In this document: positions 27,244-35,665 of the stretch, in pieces
Layout: each line of letters opens with the position of its first letter
How positions within the stretch are numbered: the first letter of the stretch is position 1
Origin: Mesorhizobium escarrei
Lineage (GTDB): Bacteria > Pseudomonadota > Alphaproteobacteria > Rhizobiales > Rhizobiaceae
Length of the DNA stretch: 38,800 bases
Reading direction: 5' to 3'
Assembly (NCBI RefSeq): GCF_935825525.1
Contig: NZ_CAKXZT010000120.1
Coordinates: forward strand, 1-38,800
The notes under the pieces: generated by a model
The model's database searches: none
Seen by the model: only the letters and a program-made list of their open reading frames with translations
Told to the model about the DNA's origin: nothing
Made by a program: the position numbers and the translations under genes

Positions 27244-27286
27244 CCGGCACTTCGGTCCGTCAACCGAACCAAGGACTCGCAAACCT

Positions 27287-27321
27287 ACTCACTATTCACT
27301 ATTCACCATTCACTATTCACC
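27287..27321. repeat. Degenerate heptamers (ATTCAC[C/T]) complementary to the upstream tract
   Basis: Five seven-base units (ACTCACT, ATTCACT, ATTCACC, ATTCACT, ATTCACC) form the reverse complement of the GGTGAAT tract, with A/G variants. They end about 20 bases before the upp start and directly upstream of its ribosome-binding site (AGGAG at 27331-27335). Confidence 0.9.
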
Positions 27322-27341
27322 TGCGCAGCTAGGAGAACACC

Positions 27342-27971
27342 ATGCAGGGCGTCACCGTCGTCGACCACCCGCTTGTCCAGCACAAGCTGACCATCATGCG
27401 CAAGAAGGAAACCTCGACGGCCGGCTTTCGGCGGCTGTTGCGGGAGATCTCACTGCTGCTCGGCTACGAGGTCACGCGCAACCTCGAACTGACGACGACG
27501 ACGATCGAAACGCCGATCGAGACGATGGAAGCGCCGACACTGGAGGGCAAGAAGCTGGTTTTCGCCTCGGTGCTGCGCGCCGGCAACGGCCTGCTCGAAG
27601 GCCTGCTCGACCTGGTGCCGGCGGCGCGCGTCGCCCATATCGGTCTCTACCGCGACCACGAAACGCTGGAAGCGGTCGAATATTTCTTCAAGGCGCCGAG
27701 CGATCTCGCCGACCGGCTGGTAATCGTCGTCGATCCGATGCTGGCGACTGCCAATTCGGCGATCGCGGCGATCGACAAGTTGAAAGGGCGCGGCGCCACC
27801 AACATCCGCTTCCTCTGCCTGCTGGCGGCGCCAGAAGGCCTCGAGCGCTTCATCAAGGCGCATCCCGATGTCCCGGTCTTCACCGCTTCCATCGACCGCC
27901 AGCTCAACGAGAAGGGCTACATCATGCCCGGCCTCGGCGATGCTGGCGACCGCATGTACGGGACCAAATGA
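27342..27971 (+). CDS. upp: Uracil phosphoribosyltransferase
   Basis: This 209-residue enzyme converts uracil and PRPP to UMP. The family sequence is complete: [20 protein letters not shown] at the N-terminus, [19 protein letters not shown], the PRPP loop [12 protein letters not shown] (characteristic DPMLATG-like motif with N in place of G) and [18 protein letters not shown] at the C-terminus. ATG 27342 follows AGGAG. It salvages uracil released by the pyrimidine phosphorylase. Confidence 0.96.
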   Translation: MQGVTVVDHPLVQHKLTIMRKKETSTAGFRRLLREISLLLGYEVTRNLELTTTTIETPIETMEAPTLEGKKLVFASVLRAGNGLLEGLLDLVPAARVAHIGLYRDHETLEAVEYFFKAPSDLADRLVIVVDPMLATANSAIAAIDKLKGRGATNIRFLCLLAAPEGLERFIKAHPDVPVFTASIDRQLNEKGYIMPGLGDAGDRMYGTK

Positions 27972-28078
27972 CCGTGCCGCTCGTTTACCGATCGTTTACG
28001 CAAACGGCCGCTTTCCGCATCTATTAAAGCGGCAGACACCATGCCGCGATAAGCATGGGCCTTCACGAAGGCCGGTCC

Positions 28079-28636
28079 ATGCTGCGCAATCTTCTCATCC
28101 TTGGCGTGCTCGCCGTAGCATCGGCGTCGTTCCCGATGCTCTATCAGTCGAATCCGCAGATGTTCGAAGGCCTGCTGAAATCGGCGGTCGGCACCAGGCC
28201 TGCGGTCGAAACGCAGACGCATCTGAACCTGGCCACGGTTCCCGACAGACCGGCGACGCCGCTCGGCCGCAAGGTCGTGATCACCGCCGACGCGCGCGGG
28301 CACTTCATGTCTGCGTTCAAGCTCAACGGCCGTCAGGTCGACGGCATGATCGATACCGGCGCGACGCTCGTCGCCATCAACAGTTCGACGGCGCGCAGGA
28401 TCGGTATTTCGCTGAACGCATCGGACTTCAAACACCAGGTCAATACCGCCAACGGCGCCATCAAGGCTGCCCTGGTGACCGTCGATCGGCTGCAGATCGG
28501 CAAGATCACGGTCGACGGCGTCCAGGCGGTGGTGCTCGACGACAAGGCGCTGCGCACCAACTTGATCGGTCTGAGCTTTCTCCAGCGGCTGGAAAGATAC
28601 CAGGTCGAGAACGGCGCGCTGCTGCTCGTCCAGTGA
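28079..28636 (+). CDS. Retropepsin-like aspartic protease (clan AA, TIGR02281 type)
   Basis: The 185-residue product starts with a hydrophobic segment (about residues 4-20, signal or anchor), then has a single retropepsin-like domain. IDTGATLVAINSSTARRIG carries the catalytic Asp92-Thr-Gly, and NLIGLSFLQRL is the conserved second motif. One domain per chain means it should act as a dimer, probably in the periplasm. I chose ATG 28079; ATG 28055 is in frame. Function in bacteria is poorly known. It converges on deoA. Confidence 0.85.
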   Translation: MLRNLLILGVLAVASASFPMLYQSNPQMFEGLLKSAVGTRPAVETQTHLNLATVPDRPATPLGRKVVITADARGHFMSAFKLNGRQVDGMIDTGATLVAINSSTARRIGISLNASDFKHQVNTANGAIKAALVTVDRLQIGKITVDGVQAVVLDDKALRTNLIGLSFLQRLERYQVENGALLLVQ

Positions 28637-28701
28637 ACCATGATCCCGAACCGCAGGTCCGCGTCAGCGAAAAGTGGAAACCGGTTTCGGAAAGATCATG
28701 G
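28637..28701. repeat. Dispersed 60-base rhizobial repeat, copy 1
   Basis: The sequence starts CATGATC, continues GAACCGCAGGTCCGCGTCAG, AAAAGTGGAAACCGGTTTC and ends AAGATCATG. The ends are complementary (CATGATC / GATCATG). It lies between the convergent aspartic-protease gene and deoA. A closely similar copy in opposite orientation occurs at 31273-31333. Confidence 0.8.
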
Positions 28702-28715
28702 TCCAATAAAAAAGA

Positions 28716-30035
28716 TCACCCGCGCGGCAGAATCCGCCGAATGACGGTTTTTTCCGCAGGTTGCTTCGAAGCGCCGATCGCATAGGCCGAAAGCACGGCG
28801 GCGGCGGCCGCCTCGGCATCCCCGGCATTGCGGGCATGGACCAGCGCCAGTGCCTCACCGGCCCGCACCTCCGCGCCGACCGGCAGCAGCCGGGTGATGC
28901 CGACCGCATGGTCGATCCTGTCGTCCGGCCGTATGCGCCCGCCGCCAAGCCCGACCACGGCGAGGCCGATGTCGCGGGTAGCGATGCCGGTGACGAAGCC
29001 GTTTTCGGTCGCCTCGACCGCAAACTCCGTCGCCGCCTTCGGCAGGTATTTTTCCGGATTCTCGACAAAATCGACCGGACCGCCGAGCGCCGCCACCATG
29101 CGCGCGAAGACGGCTGCGGCACCGCCGCCGGCAAGCGTCTCGGCAACGCGCCGCATGCCGTCCTGGTTGGACGACACCAGCCCGGCCGACTGCAGCATGT
29201 CTGCGGCCAGCGCCAGCGTCACATCCTCCAGCCGCCGGTCGCGGAAGCGGCCGGTGAGGAAATCGACGGCATTGCGCACCTCGACGGCGTTGCCGGCTGC
29301 CGACGCCAGCGGCTCGTTCATGCCGGTGACCAGTGCTGAGGTCTTCAGTCCGGCGCCATTGGCGACTTCGACCAGGCTGTTTGCCAGCGTCGTTGCATCG
29401 CGCGACTTTTCCATGAAGGCGCCGTTGCCGACCTTTACGTCGAGCACCAGCGACTGCAGGCCGGCGGCCAGTTTCTTCGACAGGATCGAGGCGGTGATCA
29501 GCGGCACCGATTCGACGGTTCCCGTCACGTCGCGGATCGCATAGAGCCGGCGGTCGGCGGGCGCGAGATCGGCGGTCTGGCCGATGATGGCGCAGCCGGC
29601 TTCGAGCACTGCCTTGCGGAAGCCCGCCAAGTCCGGCTGGCTGATATAGCCGGGGATGGCATCCATCTTGTCCAGCGTGCCGCCGGTATGGCCGAGACCG
29701 CGGCCGGAAATCATCGGCACATAGGCGCCGCAGGCGGCGACGATCGGCGCCACCATCAGCGAGACATTGTCGCCGACGCCGCCTGTCGAATGCTTGTCGG
29801 TGACCGGGCCCGGCAGGTCCGACCAGTCGAGCACGTCGCCCGAATCGCGCATGGCCAGCGTCAGAGCCACCGCCTCGTCGCGGCTCATGCCGTTGAAGAA
29901 CACCGCCATGGCGAACGCCCCGACCTGCCCGTCCGAGACGGTGCCGGCCGTCACACCTTCGATGAAGCTGGCGATCTCCTGCGTCGACAGTCTGTGGCCG
30001 TCGCGCTTGCTGCGGATGATTTCCTGGGGAAGCAT
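28716..30035 (-). CDS. deoA: Thymidine phosphorylase
   Basis: This 439-residue enzyme splits thymidine or deoxyuridine with phosphate into base and deoxyribose-1-phosphate. Family hallmarks are EIIRSKRDGHRLSTQEI at the N-terminus, DKHSTGGVGDNVSLMVAP, the phosphorylase signature SGRGLGHTGGTLDKMD and LVLDVKVGNGAFM. Length is normal. Its start overlaps the upstream PNP stop by one base, so it is the last gene of a leftward salvage operon. deoB and deoC, which would use the sugar phosphate, are not in the window. Confidence 0.96.
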   Translation of the reverse strand: MLPQEIIRSKRDGHRLSTQEIASFIEGVTAGTVSDGQVGAFAMAVFFNGMSRDEAVALTLAMRDSGDVLDWSDLPGPVTDKHSTGGVGDNVSLMVAPIVAACGAYVPMISGRGLGHTGGTLDKMDAIPGYISQPDLAGFRKAVLEAGCAIIGQTADLAPADRRLYAIRDVTGTVESVPLITASILSKKLAAGLQSLVLDVKVGNGAFMEKSRDATTLANSLVEVANGAGLKTSALVTGMNEPLASAAGNAVEVRNAVDFLTGRFRDRRLEDVTLALAADMLQSAGLVSSNQDGMRRVAETLAGGGAAAVFARMVAALGGPVDFVENPEKYLPKAATEFAVEATENGFVTGIATRDIGLAVVGLGGGRIRPDDRIDHAVGITRLLPVGAEVRAGEALALVHARNAGDAEAAAAAVLSAYAIGASKQPAEKTVIRRILPRG

Positions 30036-30853
30036 CAGGCCGGGACCTTACGCTCCGGCAACCCATCCTGGAACACACGCTGCAGGATCGTCGCCAGACG
30101 CGCGCCGCCGACCGGCGCCATGTCCTTGGTCTCCTGGTGCGAAAGCTCCGCCCCGGTCATCCCTGCGGCGAGATTGGTGATGACCGAGCAGGCGGCGACC
30201 CGCAGGCCGAGGAAGCGGGCGAGAATGACCTCCGGCACGGTCGACATGCCGACGGCGTTGGCGCCCATGACACGCGCCATGCGGATTTCGGCGGGCGTCT
30301 CGAAGCACGGCCCGGAAAACCACATATAGACGCCCTTGTGCAGGGCGGTAGCCGTCGCCTTCGCCGCCGCCTCGATCGCCGCGCGAAGGCCGGCGTCATA
30401 GGCTTCGGTCAGGCCGACGAAGCGGCGCTCGCTCGGCTCGCCGATCAGCGGATTGGTGCCCGAGAAATTGATGTGGTCGGTGATCATCATGACCGATCCC
30501 GGCCCCATGCCCGGATCGACCGAGCCGGCGGCATTGGTGAGGATCAGTTGCGAGATGCCGAGGCCGGCAAGCACCTCCAGCGCCGGCCGCATCGCCGCCG
30601 CGTTGCCGTGTTCGTAGTAGTGAGCGCGACCGGACAGCATCAGCACTGGCGTGCCGGCAAAACGCCCCGCCACCACCTCGCCGGCATGGCCGGTGACGCC
30701 GCTTCTGGGAAAGCCCGGCAATTCGGCATAGGAAATGCTGACGGGATCCTCGACCTGCTCGACAAGCCCGCCAAGACCCGAACCCAGCACCAGCGCGGTG
30801 GCGGGCGCCAGCCCGTCCAGCCTTTCGACGAGACGATCAAGCGCTTCCTTCAT
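30035..30853 (-). CDS. Purine-nucleoside phosphorylase (trimeric, PNP/MTAP family)
   Basis: This 272-residue trimeric-type PNP cleaves inosine or guanosine. It has LVLGSGLGGLVEQ (phosphate loop), LSGRAHYYEHG, LILTNAAGSVDPGMGPGSVM, MWFSGPCFETPAEIRM, GANAVGMSTVPEVILAR and a late SVITNLAAGM. It sits between cdd and deoA. The start region repeats the cdd end: CTTCATTTCAAC (plus strand) occurs at 30848-30859 and again at 30865-30876. Confidence 0.93.
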   Translation of the reverse strand: MKEALDRLVERLDGLAPATALVLGSGLGGLVEQVEDPVSISYAELPGFPRSGVTGHAGEVVAGRFAGTPVLMLSGRAHYYEHGNAAAMRPALEVLAGLGISQLILTNAAGSVDPGMGPGSVMMITDHINFSGTNPLIGEPSERRFVGLTEAYDAGLRAAIEAAAKATATALHKGVYMWFSGPCFETPAEIRMARVMGANAVGMSTVPEVILARFLGLRVAACSVITNLAAGMTGAELSHQETKDMAPVGGARLATILQRVFQDGLPERKVPA

Positions 30854-30866
30854 TTCAACCAGCTCT

Positions 30867-31259
30867 TCATTTCAACATATCGCCCTGAAAGGCGTAGGGC
30901 AGCATCTCGCCCATGGTCACGGTCTCGACCACGCCGGCGTTATCGCAAAGATAGAGCCTGGTTTCCGGCCGGCAGAATTCGGCCAGCCGCTGCCGGCAGC
31001 CGCCGCAGGGCGAGCATTTCGCCGTGCGCTCGGCGATCACCGCGATCTCGGTGATCCTGCCGCCGCCGGCCATGATGTAGTGGCCAAGCGCCGTGGTTTC
31101 GGCGCACCAGCCTTCCGGATAGGAAGCGACTTCGACGTTGGCGCCGGTAAAGATGCGGCCGTCCTCGGTGCGCAGTGCCGCCCCAACCGGGAATTTCGAA
31201 TAGGGCGCATAGGCCTTGGCCATGGCGGCCTTGGCCGCTTCGAACAGATCATGAGACAT
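30867..31259 (-). CDS. cdd: Cytidine deaminase
   Basis: This 130-residue zinc enzyme turns (deoxy)cytidine into (deoxy)uridine. Cys52-Ala-Glu54 (WCAETTAL) gives one ligand and the catalytic glutamate, and Cys85 and Cys88 (SPCGGCRQ) complete the zinc site. PYSKFPVGAAL and GANVEVASYPEGWCAE are typical of the homotetrameric family. ATG 31259 opens MSHDLFEAAKAAM. It lies in the leftward operon between the permease and PNP, separated from the permease by a dispersed repeat. Confidence 0.95.
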   Translation of the reverse strand: MSHDLFEAAKAAMAKAYAPYSKFPVGAALRTEDGRIFTGANVEVASYPEGWCAETTALGHYIMAGGGRITEIAVIAERTAKCSPCGGCRQRLAEFCRPETRLYLCDNAGVVETVTMGEMLPYAFQGDMLK

Positions 31260-31272
31260 TGTTTTTCCCTCG

Positions 31273-31333
31273 CATGATCTTGTCCGAAACCCGGCTTCCA
31301 CTTTCGCTGACGCGGACCTGCGGTTCGAAATCA
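31273..31333. repeat. Dispersed 60-base rhizobial repeat, copy 2
   Basis: This is the reverse complement of the element at 28637-28701 with few changes. The minus strand reads TCGAACCGCAGGTCCGCGTC, AGCGAAAGTGGAAGCCGGG and TTTCGGACAAGATCATG. It fills the 77-base gap between the permease stop and the cdd start. Confidence 0.8.
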
Positions 31334-31336
31334 CGC

Positions 31337-32308
31337 TTAGCGTTCCTTGACATAGGGCACGCCGCCGGCGCGCGGCGGGATCGCCTTGCCGATGAAGCCG
31401 GCGAGCAGGATGACGGTGAGGATATAGGGCAGCGCCTGCATGAGTTGCACCGGCACCTTGCCGATCAGCGGCAGCGGCGTGCCCTGCAGGCGGATCGACA
31501 GCGCGTCGAGGAAGCCGAACAACAGGCAGGCGAACATGGCATTGACCGGCTTCCACTTGGCGAAGATCAGCGCGGCCAGCGCGATGTAACCCTTGCCGGC
31601 GGTCATGTCCTTGACGAAGCCGCCATTCTGCACCATCGACAGATAGGCGCCGGCAATGCCGGTGAGCACCCCGGTGCAGATCAGCGCCCGGTAGCGCAGC
31701 CAGGCGACCGAGATGCCGGCGGTGTCGACCGCGGCCGGGTTCTCGCCGACCGCGCGCACGCGCAAGCCGAAGCGGGTGCGGAACAGCACCCACCAGGTGA
31801 ACGGCACGGCGAGGAAGGCGACGTAGACCAGCACGGAATGGCCGGAGATCAGTTCCGAATATATCGGGCCGAGGATCGGCACGCCCCTGACCGCATCCGC
31901 ACCCGGCCAGATGATCGCCCCGAACCGCTCGTCCGAGGCAAGAGCTGGTGTACGTCCACCTTGCTGGAACCAGGCCTGGCCGAGCATAATCGTCGATCCG
32001 GCGGCGATGAAATTGATCGCCACGCCGGAGACGATCTGGTTGCCGCGATGGGTGATCGAGGCAAAGCCGTGGACCAACGCGAAAGCGACCGAGATGAGAA
32101 TGGCCATGCCGAGGCCGATATAGGCGGAATGGAAGACGGAGGCGGAGGCAGCACCGGCGAAGGCGCCGACCAGCATCTTGCCCTCGAGCCCAATGTCGAA
32201 AATGCCGGCCCGCTCCGAATAGAGGCCGGCGAGGCAGGCGAGCAGCAACGGCACTGACAGGCGGATGGTCGAGTCCAGAACCTGGATGATGGCGTTGAAC
32301 AGATCCAT
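31337..32308 (-). CDS. ABC transporter permease, nucleoside-type (second permease)
   Basis: This 323-residue inner-membrane permease belongs to the branched-chain amino-acid/BmpA-associated family. It contains LACLAGLYSERAGIFDIGLEG at the N-terminus, HRGNQIVSGVAINFIAAG and RAVGENPAAVDTAGISV, the cytoplasmic EAA-like loop. ATG 32308 starts one base after the stop of the first permease gene. Together with the ATPase and the BmpA-like binding protein it should import nucleosides, which fits the salvage genes that follow. Confidence 0.9.
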   Translation of the reverse strand: MDLFNAIIQVLDSTIRLSVPLLLACLAGLYSERAGIFDIGLEGKMLVGAFAGAASASVFHSAYIGLGMAILISVAFALVHGFASITHRGNQIVSGVAINFIAAGSTIMLGQAWFQQGGRTPALASDERFGAIIWPGADAVRGVPILGPIYSELISGHSVLVYVAFLAVPFTWWVLFRTRFGLRVRAVGENPAAVDTAGISVAWLRYRALICTGVLTGIAGAYLSMVQNGGFVKDMTAGKGYIALAALIFAKWKPVNAMFACLLFGFLDALSIRLQGTPLPLIGKVPVQLMQALPYILTVILLAGFIGKAIPPRAGGVPYVKER

Positions 32309-32309
32309 C

Positions 32310-33449
32310 TCAGGCACCCTTCCCCTTGATCGCTTCGATGCCGACAGATTTCGGGCTGAGCGAGGCGAACAGCGCCTGGACATAGGGCCGGAACATATGC
32401 TCGAGCGCGCCGGCGAACAGGATGACCAGGCCCTGGATGATGACGATCATGTCGCGGCTGATCGCCGGCATCTCGAAGGCGAGTTCGGCGCCGCCCTGGT
32501 AGAGCATGCCGAACAATATTGCGGCGAGCACGATGCCGACCGGGTGCAGGCGCCCCATCAGCGCCACTGCGATGCCGACGAAACCGGCGCCCGACACGAA
32601 TTCGAGCGCGACATTGTGCTGGTCGCCCATCGTCGGGTTGAGCGCCATCATGCCGGCCAGCGCACCAGAAATCATCATCGCAATGATGATGATGCGAGTC
32701 TCCGAAATGCCGGCATAGCGCGCCGCTTTCGAGCTGTGGCCGTAGGTGCGCATCTCGTAACCGAGCCTGGTGCGCCAGATCAGCACCCAGACCAGGAACG
32801 CCATGGCCAGCGCCAGCAGGAAGCTGATGTTGAACGGCGCCGAGCGGATCTTGGCGCCGAACAGTTCGATGACCCAGTTGAGCTTCGGCAGTTGCGCGCC
32901 GTCGAGGAAGGTACGTGTCTGCGGCGCCATCGAAATGGCCGGCTTCAAGAATCCGACCAGTGCGTAGACCATGACGCTGGCAGCGATGAAATTGAACATG
33001 ATGGTGGTGATGACGATGTGCGAGCCGCGCTTGGCCTGCAGATAGGCCGGGATCAGCGCCCACAGCGCCCCCATCGCCGCGGCGGCGACGATCGCCAGCG
33101 GGAAGGTGAGCCACCATGGCAGCACGCTGTCGAAGGCCAGGCAGATGATGCCGATGCCGAGACCGGCGATGTAGCCCTGGCCCTCGCCACCGATGTTGAA
33201 CAGGCCGCAATGCGCCGCAACCGCCACCGAAAGCCCGCTGAAGATGAAGGTGGTGGCGTAGAACAGCGTGAAGGCGATGCCTTGCCCGCGGCCGAAGGCG
33301 CCCTCGACCAGGACGACGGCCGCGCGGAACGGATTTTCGCCAACCAGGAGCACGACGAAGCCGGCGACGACGAAGGCAACGGCGAGATTGATCACCGGGA
33401 TCAGCCCGTAGTCAGCCCAGGCCGGCAGCTTGGCGTAGGGCGTGCTCAT
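32310..33449 (-). CDS. ABC transporter permease, nucleoside-type (first permease)
   Basis: This 379-residue multi-helix permease is a paralogue of the next one. It has FSGLSVAVAAHCGLFNIGGEGQ (family motif), KRGSHIVITTIMFNFIAAS and the MRTYGHSSKAARYAGIS loop that contacts the ATPase. Its start overlaps the ATPase stop by four bases (ATGA). It forms a heterodimeric membrane channel with the downstream permease. Confidence 0.92.
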   Translation of the reverse strand: MSTPYAKLPAWADYGLIPVINLAVAFVVAGFVVLLVGENPFRAAVVLVEGAFGRGQGIAFTLFYATTFIFSGLSVAVAAHCGLFNIGGEGQGYIAGLGIGIICLAFDSVLPWWLTFPLAIVAAAAMGALWALIPAYLQAKRGSHIVITTIMFNFIAASVMVYALVGFLKPAISMAPQTRTFLDGAQLPKLNWVIELFGAKIRSAPFNISFLLALAMAFLVWVLIWRTRLGYEMRTYGHSSKAARYAGISETRIIIIAMMISGALAGMMALNPTMGDQHNVALEFVSGAGFVGIAVALMGRLHPVGIVLAAILFGMLYQGGAELAFEMPAISRDMIVIIQGLVILFAGALEHMFRPYVQALFASLSPKSVGIEAIKGKGA

Positions 33450-34978
33450 TCCGCCGCCTCCCGCTGCTCGACGCCGGCCATCAGCAGGCCGAGCTCGCCT
33501 TCGGTCGCCTCGGGGCCGCGCTCGCCGACGATGCGGCCGGCAAACATCACCAGGATGCGGTCGGACAGCGAGCGGATCTCGTCGAGCTCGACCGACACCA
33601 CCAGCACCGCCTTGCCCTGGTCGCGCATGGCGATGAGCCGCTTGTGGATGAATTCGATGGCGCCGACATCGACGCCGCGCGTCGGCTGGCCGACGATCAG
33701 CACGCCCGGATCCTGCTCCATCTCCCGCGCCAGCACGATCTTCTGCTGGTTGCCGCCGGAGAAATTCGCGGTCTTGAGCCGGCAGTCCGCCGGGCGGATG
33801 TCGTATTTGGCGATCTTGTCCCTGGCGTCGTCGCGGATGGCGTCGATGTCGAGGAACGGCCCCCGGAGGTACCGCGGATCGTCGTGATAGCCGAGGATCG
33901 AATTCTCGTTCTCCTCGAAGGCCAGCACCAGCCCGACATGATGACGGTCTTCCGGGACATGGGCGAGGCCGCGGTCGCGCAGCTCGCCGGGATCGGCGGC
34001 CCCGGTCAGGTCGATCGGCTTGCCGTCGAGCATGACGGAGCCCGAGATGGCGCGCCTGATGCCGGAAATCGCCTCGAGCATTTCGGATTGCCCGTTGCCG
34101 GCGACGCCGGCGATGCCGACGATCTCGCCGGCGCGCACGTCGAAGGAGACGTCGTCGACCATGGTGACGCCACGAGAATCCTTCACCGTCAGGTTCTTGA
34201 CCGCGAGCTTGACCCCGCCGGCTTCCGCCTCGCCCTTCTCGACCCTGAGCAGCACGCGCCGCCCGACCATCAGCTCGGCCAATTCCCCGACCGTGGTCTT
34301 CGTGGTCTGCCTGGTCGCCACCATCGTGCCCTGGCGCATGACCGAGACCGTGTCGGTGATCGCCATGATCTCACGCAGCTTGTGGGTGATCAGCACGATC
34401 GTTTTGCCCTGCTCCTTCAGCTGCCTGAGGATGCGGAACAGATGGTCGGCTTCTGCGGGCGTCAGCACGCCCGTCGGCTCATCGAGGATCAGGATCTCGG
34501 CGCCGCGATACAGCGCCTTGAGGATTTCGACGCGCTGCTGCAGGCCGACCGGCAACTCCTCGATGATCGCATCGGGATCGACCTCGAGCCCGTATTCGCG
34601 CTCGAGCCGTTCCAGCTCGGACCGCGCCTTGGCGATGCTCTTCTTCAGCAGCGCATCGCTTTCGGCGCCGAGAATGACGTTTTCCAGCACTGTGAAATTG
34701 TCGACCAGCATGAAATGCTGATGCACCATGCCGATGCCGAGCGCGATGGCGTCGTTGGGCGATTTGATCGACGCCGGCTGGCCGCCGACGCTGATCTCGC
34801 CGCTGTCGGCCTGATAGAACCCGTAAAGAATCGACATCAGCGTCGACTTGCCGGCGCCGTTCTCGCCGACAATGCCATGGATGGTGCCGCGCGCGATCTC
34901 CAGATTGATGTCGCGATTGGCGCGCACGGCGCCAAAACTCTTGTTGATGCCGATCAGCTCGATTGCGGCTTGCGCCAT
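33446..34978 (-). CDS. ABC transporter ATP-binding protein, nucleoside-type (two ABC domains)
   Basis: The 510-residue cytoplasmic ATPase has two fused ABC domains. The first has Walker A GENGAGKST, signature LPVGLQQRVEILKAL (degenerate, as usual here) and ILILDEPTGVLT. The second has a degenerate Walker A, GVAGNGQSE, followed by signature FSGGNQQKIVLAREM. The HVPEDRHHVGLVLAF segment is typical of the RbsA/BmpA-linked branch. I chose ATG 34978 for family length. It is the first gene of the leftward ABC-cdd-PNP-deoA operon and is divergent from slyX. Confidence 0.93.
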   Translation of the reverse strand: MAQAAIELIGINKSFGAVRANRDINLEIARGTIHGIVGENGAGKSTLMSILYGFYQADSGEISVGGQPASIKSPNDAIALGIGMVHQHFMLVDNFTVLENVILGAESDALLKKSIAKARSELERLEREYGLEVDPDAIIEELPVGLQQRVEILKALYRGAEILILDEPTGVLTPAEADHLFRILRQLKEQGKTIVLITHKLREIMAITDTVSVMRQGTMVATRQTTKTTVGELAELMVGRRVLLRVEKGEAEAGGVKLAVKNLTVKDSRGVTMVDDVSFDVRAGEIVGIAGVAGNGQSEMLEAISGIRRAISGSVMLDGKPIDLTGAADPGELRDRGLAHVPEDRHHVGLVLAFEENENSILGYHDDPRYLRGPFLDIDAIRDDARDKIAKYDIRPADCRLKTANFSGGNQQKIVLAREMEQDPGVLIVGQPTRGVDVGAIEFIHKRLIAMRDQGKAVLVVSVELDEIRSLSDRILVMFAGRIVGERGPEATEGELGLLMAGVEQREAAE

Positions 34979-35143
34979 GCAGCCTGTCCCACTCGTATTT
35001 TTTATCGCTTGGTCAAAACGCCTAGCATGACGCCCCGTCTGTGCCAATTGCCGGAGCATCGTTCACTCTCGACAAATCCCGCCATGCTTGTCAATTTCCA
35101 AAGGTGGCCGCAGCCTGCACAATCGCCTGATCGAGGATTTCAA

Positions 35144-35353
35144 ATGACCATGCCCGACGACCGGCTGACGACGCTGGAAATCCGCGCCGCCGAGCAGGAG
35201 AAGACCATCGAGGAACTGTCCGGCCAGATCGCCGAGCAGTGGAAGGTGATCGAGCGCATGCAGCGCAAGCTCGATGCGCTGGCCGACCGCTTCCTGGCGC
35301 TGGAGGAACAGGCCGCACCCGACGTGCCGGTAACCAGGCCGCCGCATTGGTGA
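35144..35353 (+). CDS. slyX: SlyX-family small protein
   Basis: This 69-residue protein is almost entirely a heptad-rich coiled coil (LTTLEIRAAEQEKTIEELSG and on through ALADRFLALEE) ending in a conserved VPVTRPPHW tail. These are typical SlyX features. It is cytoplasmic with no established function. ATG 35144 is behind GAGGA. It stands on the plus strand between bmpA and the ABC operon, splitting the transporter genes. Confidence 0.9.
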   Translation: MTMPDDRLTTLEIRAAEQEKTIEELSGQIAEQWKVIERMQRKLDALADRFLALEEQAAPDVPVTRPPHW

Positions 35354-35365
35354 GCTTGCGGATAA

Positions 35366-35397
35366 GAAAAAAACCGCCGGGTTTTCACCCGGCGGCT
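35366..35397 (-). terminator. Intrinsic terminator between slyX and bmpA (minus-strand T-run)
   Basis: CCGCCGGG (35374-35381) pairs with CCCGGCGG (35388-35395) around TTTTCA. On the minus strand the hairpin is followed by a run of eight T. It mainly stops leftward transcription from bmpA and may also serve slyX. Confidence 0.8.
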
Positions 35398-35468
35398 TCG
35401 ATCAGATCCGCAATCTCGCGATCAGTAGCAGGGCTATCGCAGGTGGAAAGGCTTTCGCTCTTCGATGT

Positions 35469-35657
35469 ACCCCCACCCCTAACCCCTCCCCACAAGGGGG
35501 AGGGAGACTTCCGTTGACGCTGACCTCGGCAAAATGGCTTCGTTTTCGGTGCCGAGGGGAAGTAAAAGGAGCGCGGCAGCGTTCCCTCCCCCTTGTGGGG
35601 AGGGTTAGGGTGGGGGTCCTCTTCGCAAGAAACCGGTGGGGGTCCTCTTCGCAAGAA
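35469..35657. repeat. Palindromic intergenic element plus a 23-base direct repeat
   Basis: The arms at 35469-35508 and 35581-35617 are inverted copies (ACCCCCACCC.TAACCC.TCCCC then ACAAGGGGGAGGG), each with its own hairpin. Inside, CCTCGGC and GCCGAGG form a further stem. At the right edge GGTGGGGGTCCTCTTCGCAA (plus GAA) occurs at 35609-35631 and again at 35635-35657, a perfect direct repeat. The rest of the gap 35354-35665 holds the terminator and no gene. Confidence 0.85.
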
Positions 35658-35665
35658 TCCTGCAA

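Noticed and set aside
27195..27321. Possible CRISPR-like array
   Set aside because: The units are contiguous heptamers without spacers, and no cas genes are present.
28007..28033. Hairpin GCCGCTTT / AAAGCGGC after upp as an intrinsic terminator
   Set aside because: The stem is good, but no T-run follows on either strand and it lies close to the next gene, so I did not call it a terminator.
32265..33887. Plus-strand frame of about 540 codons opposite the permease and ATPase genes
   Set aside because: Antisense to strong family matches. Composition is typical of reverse-strand reading of membrane-protein codons.
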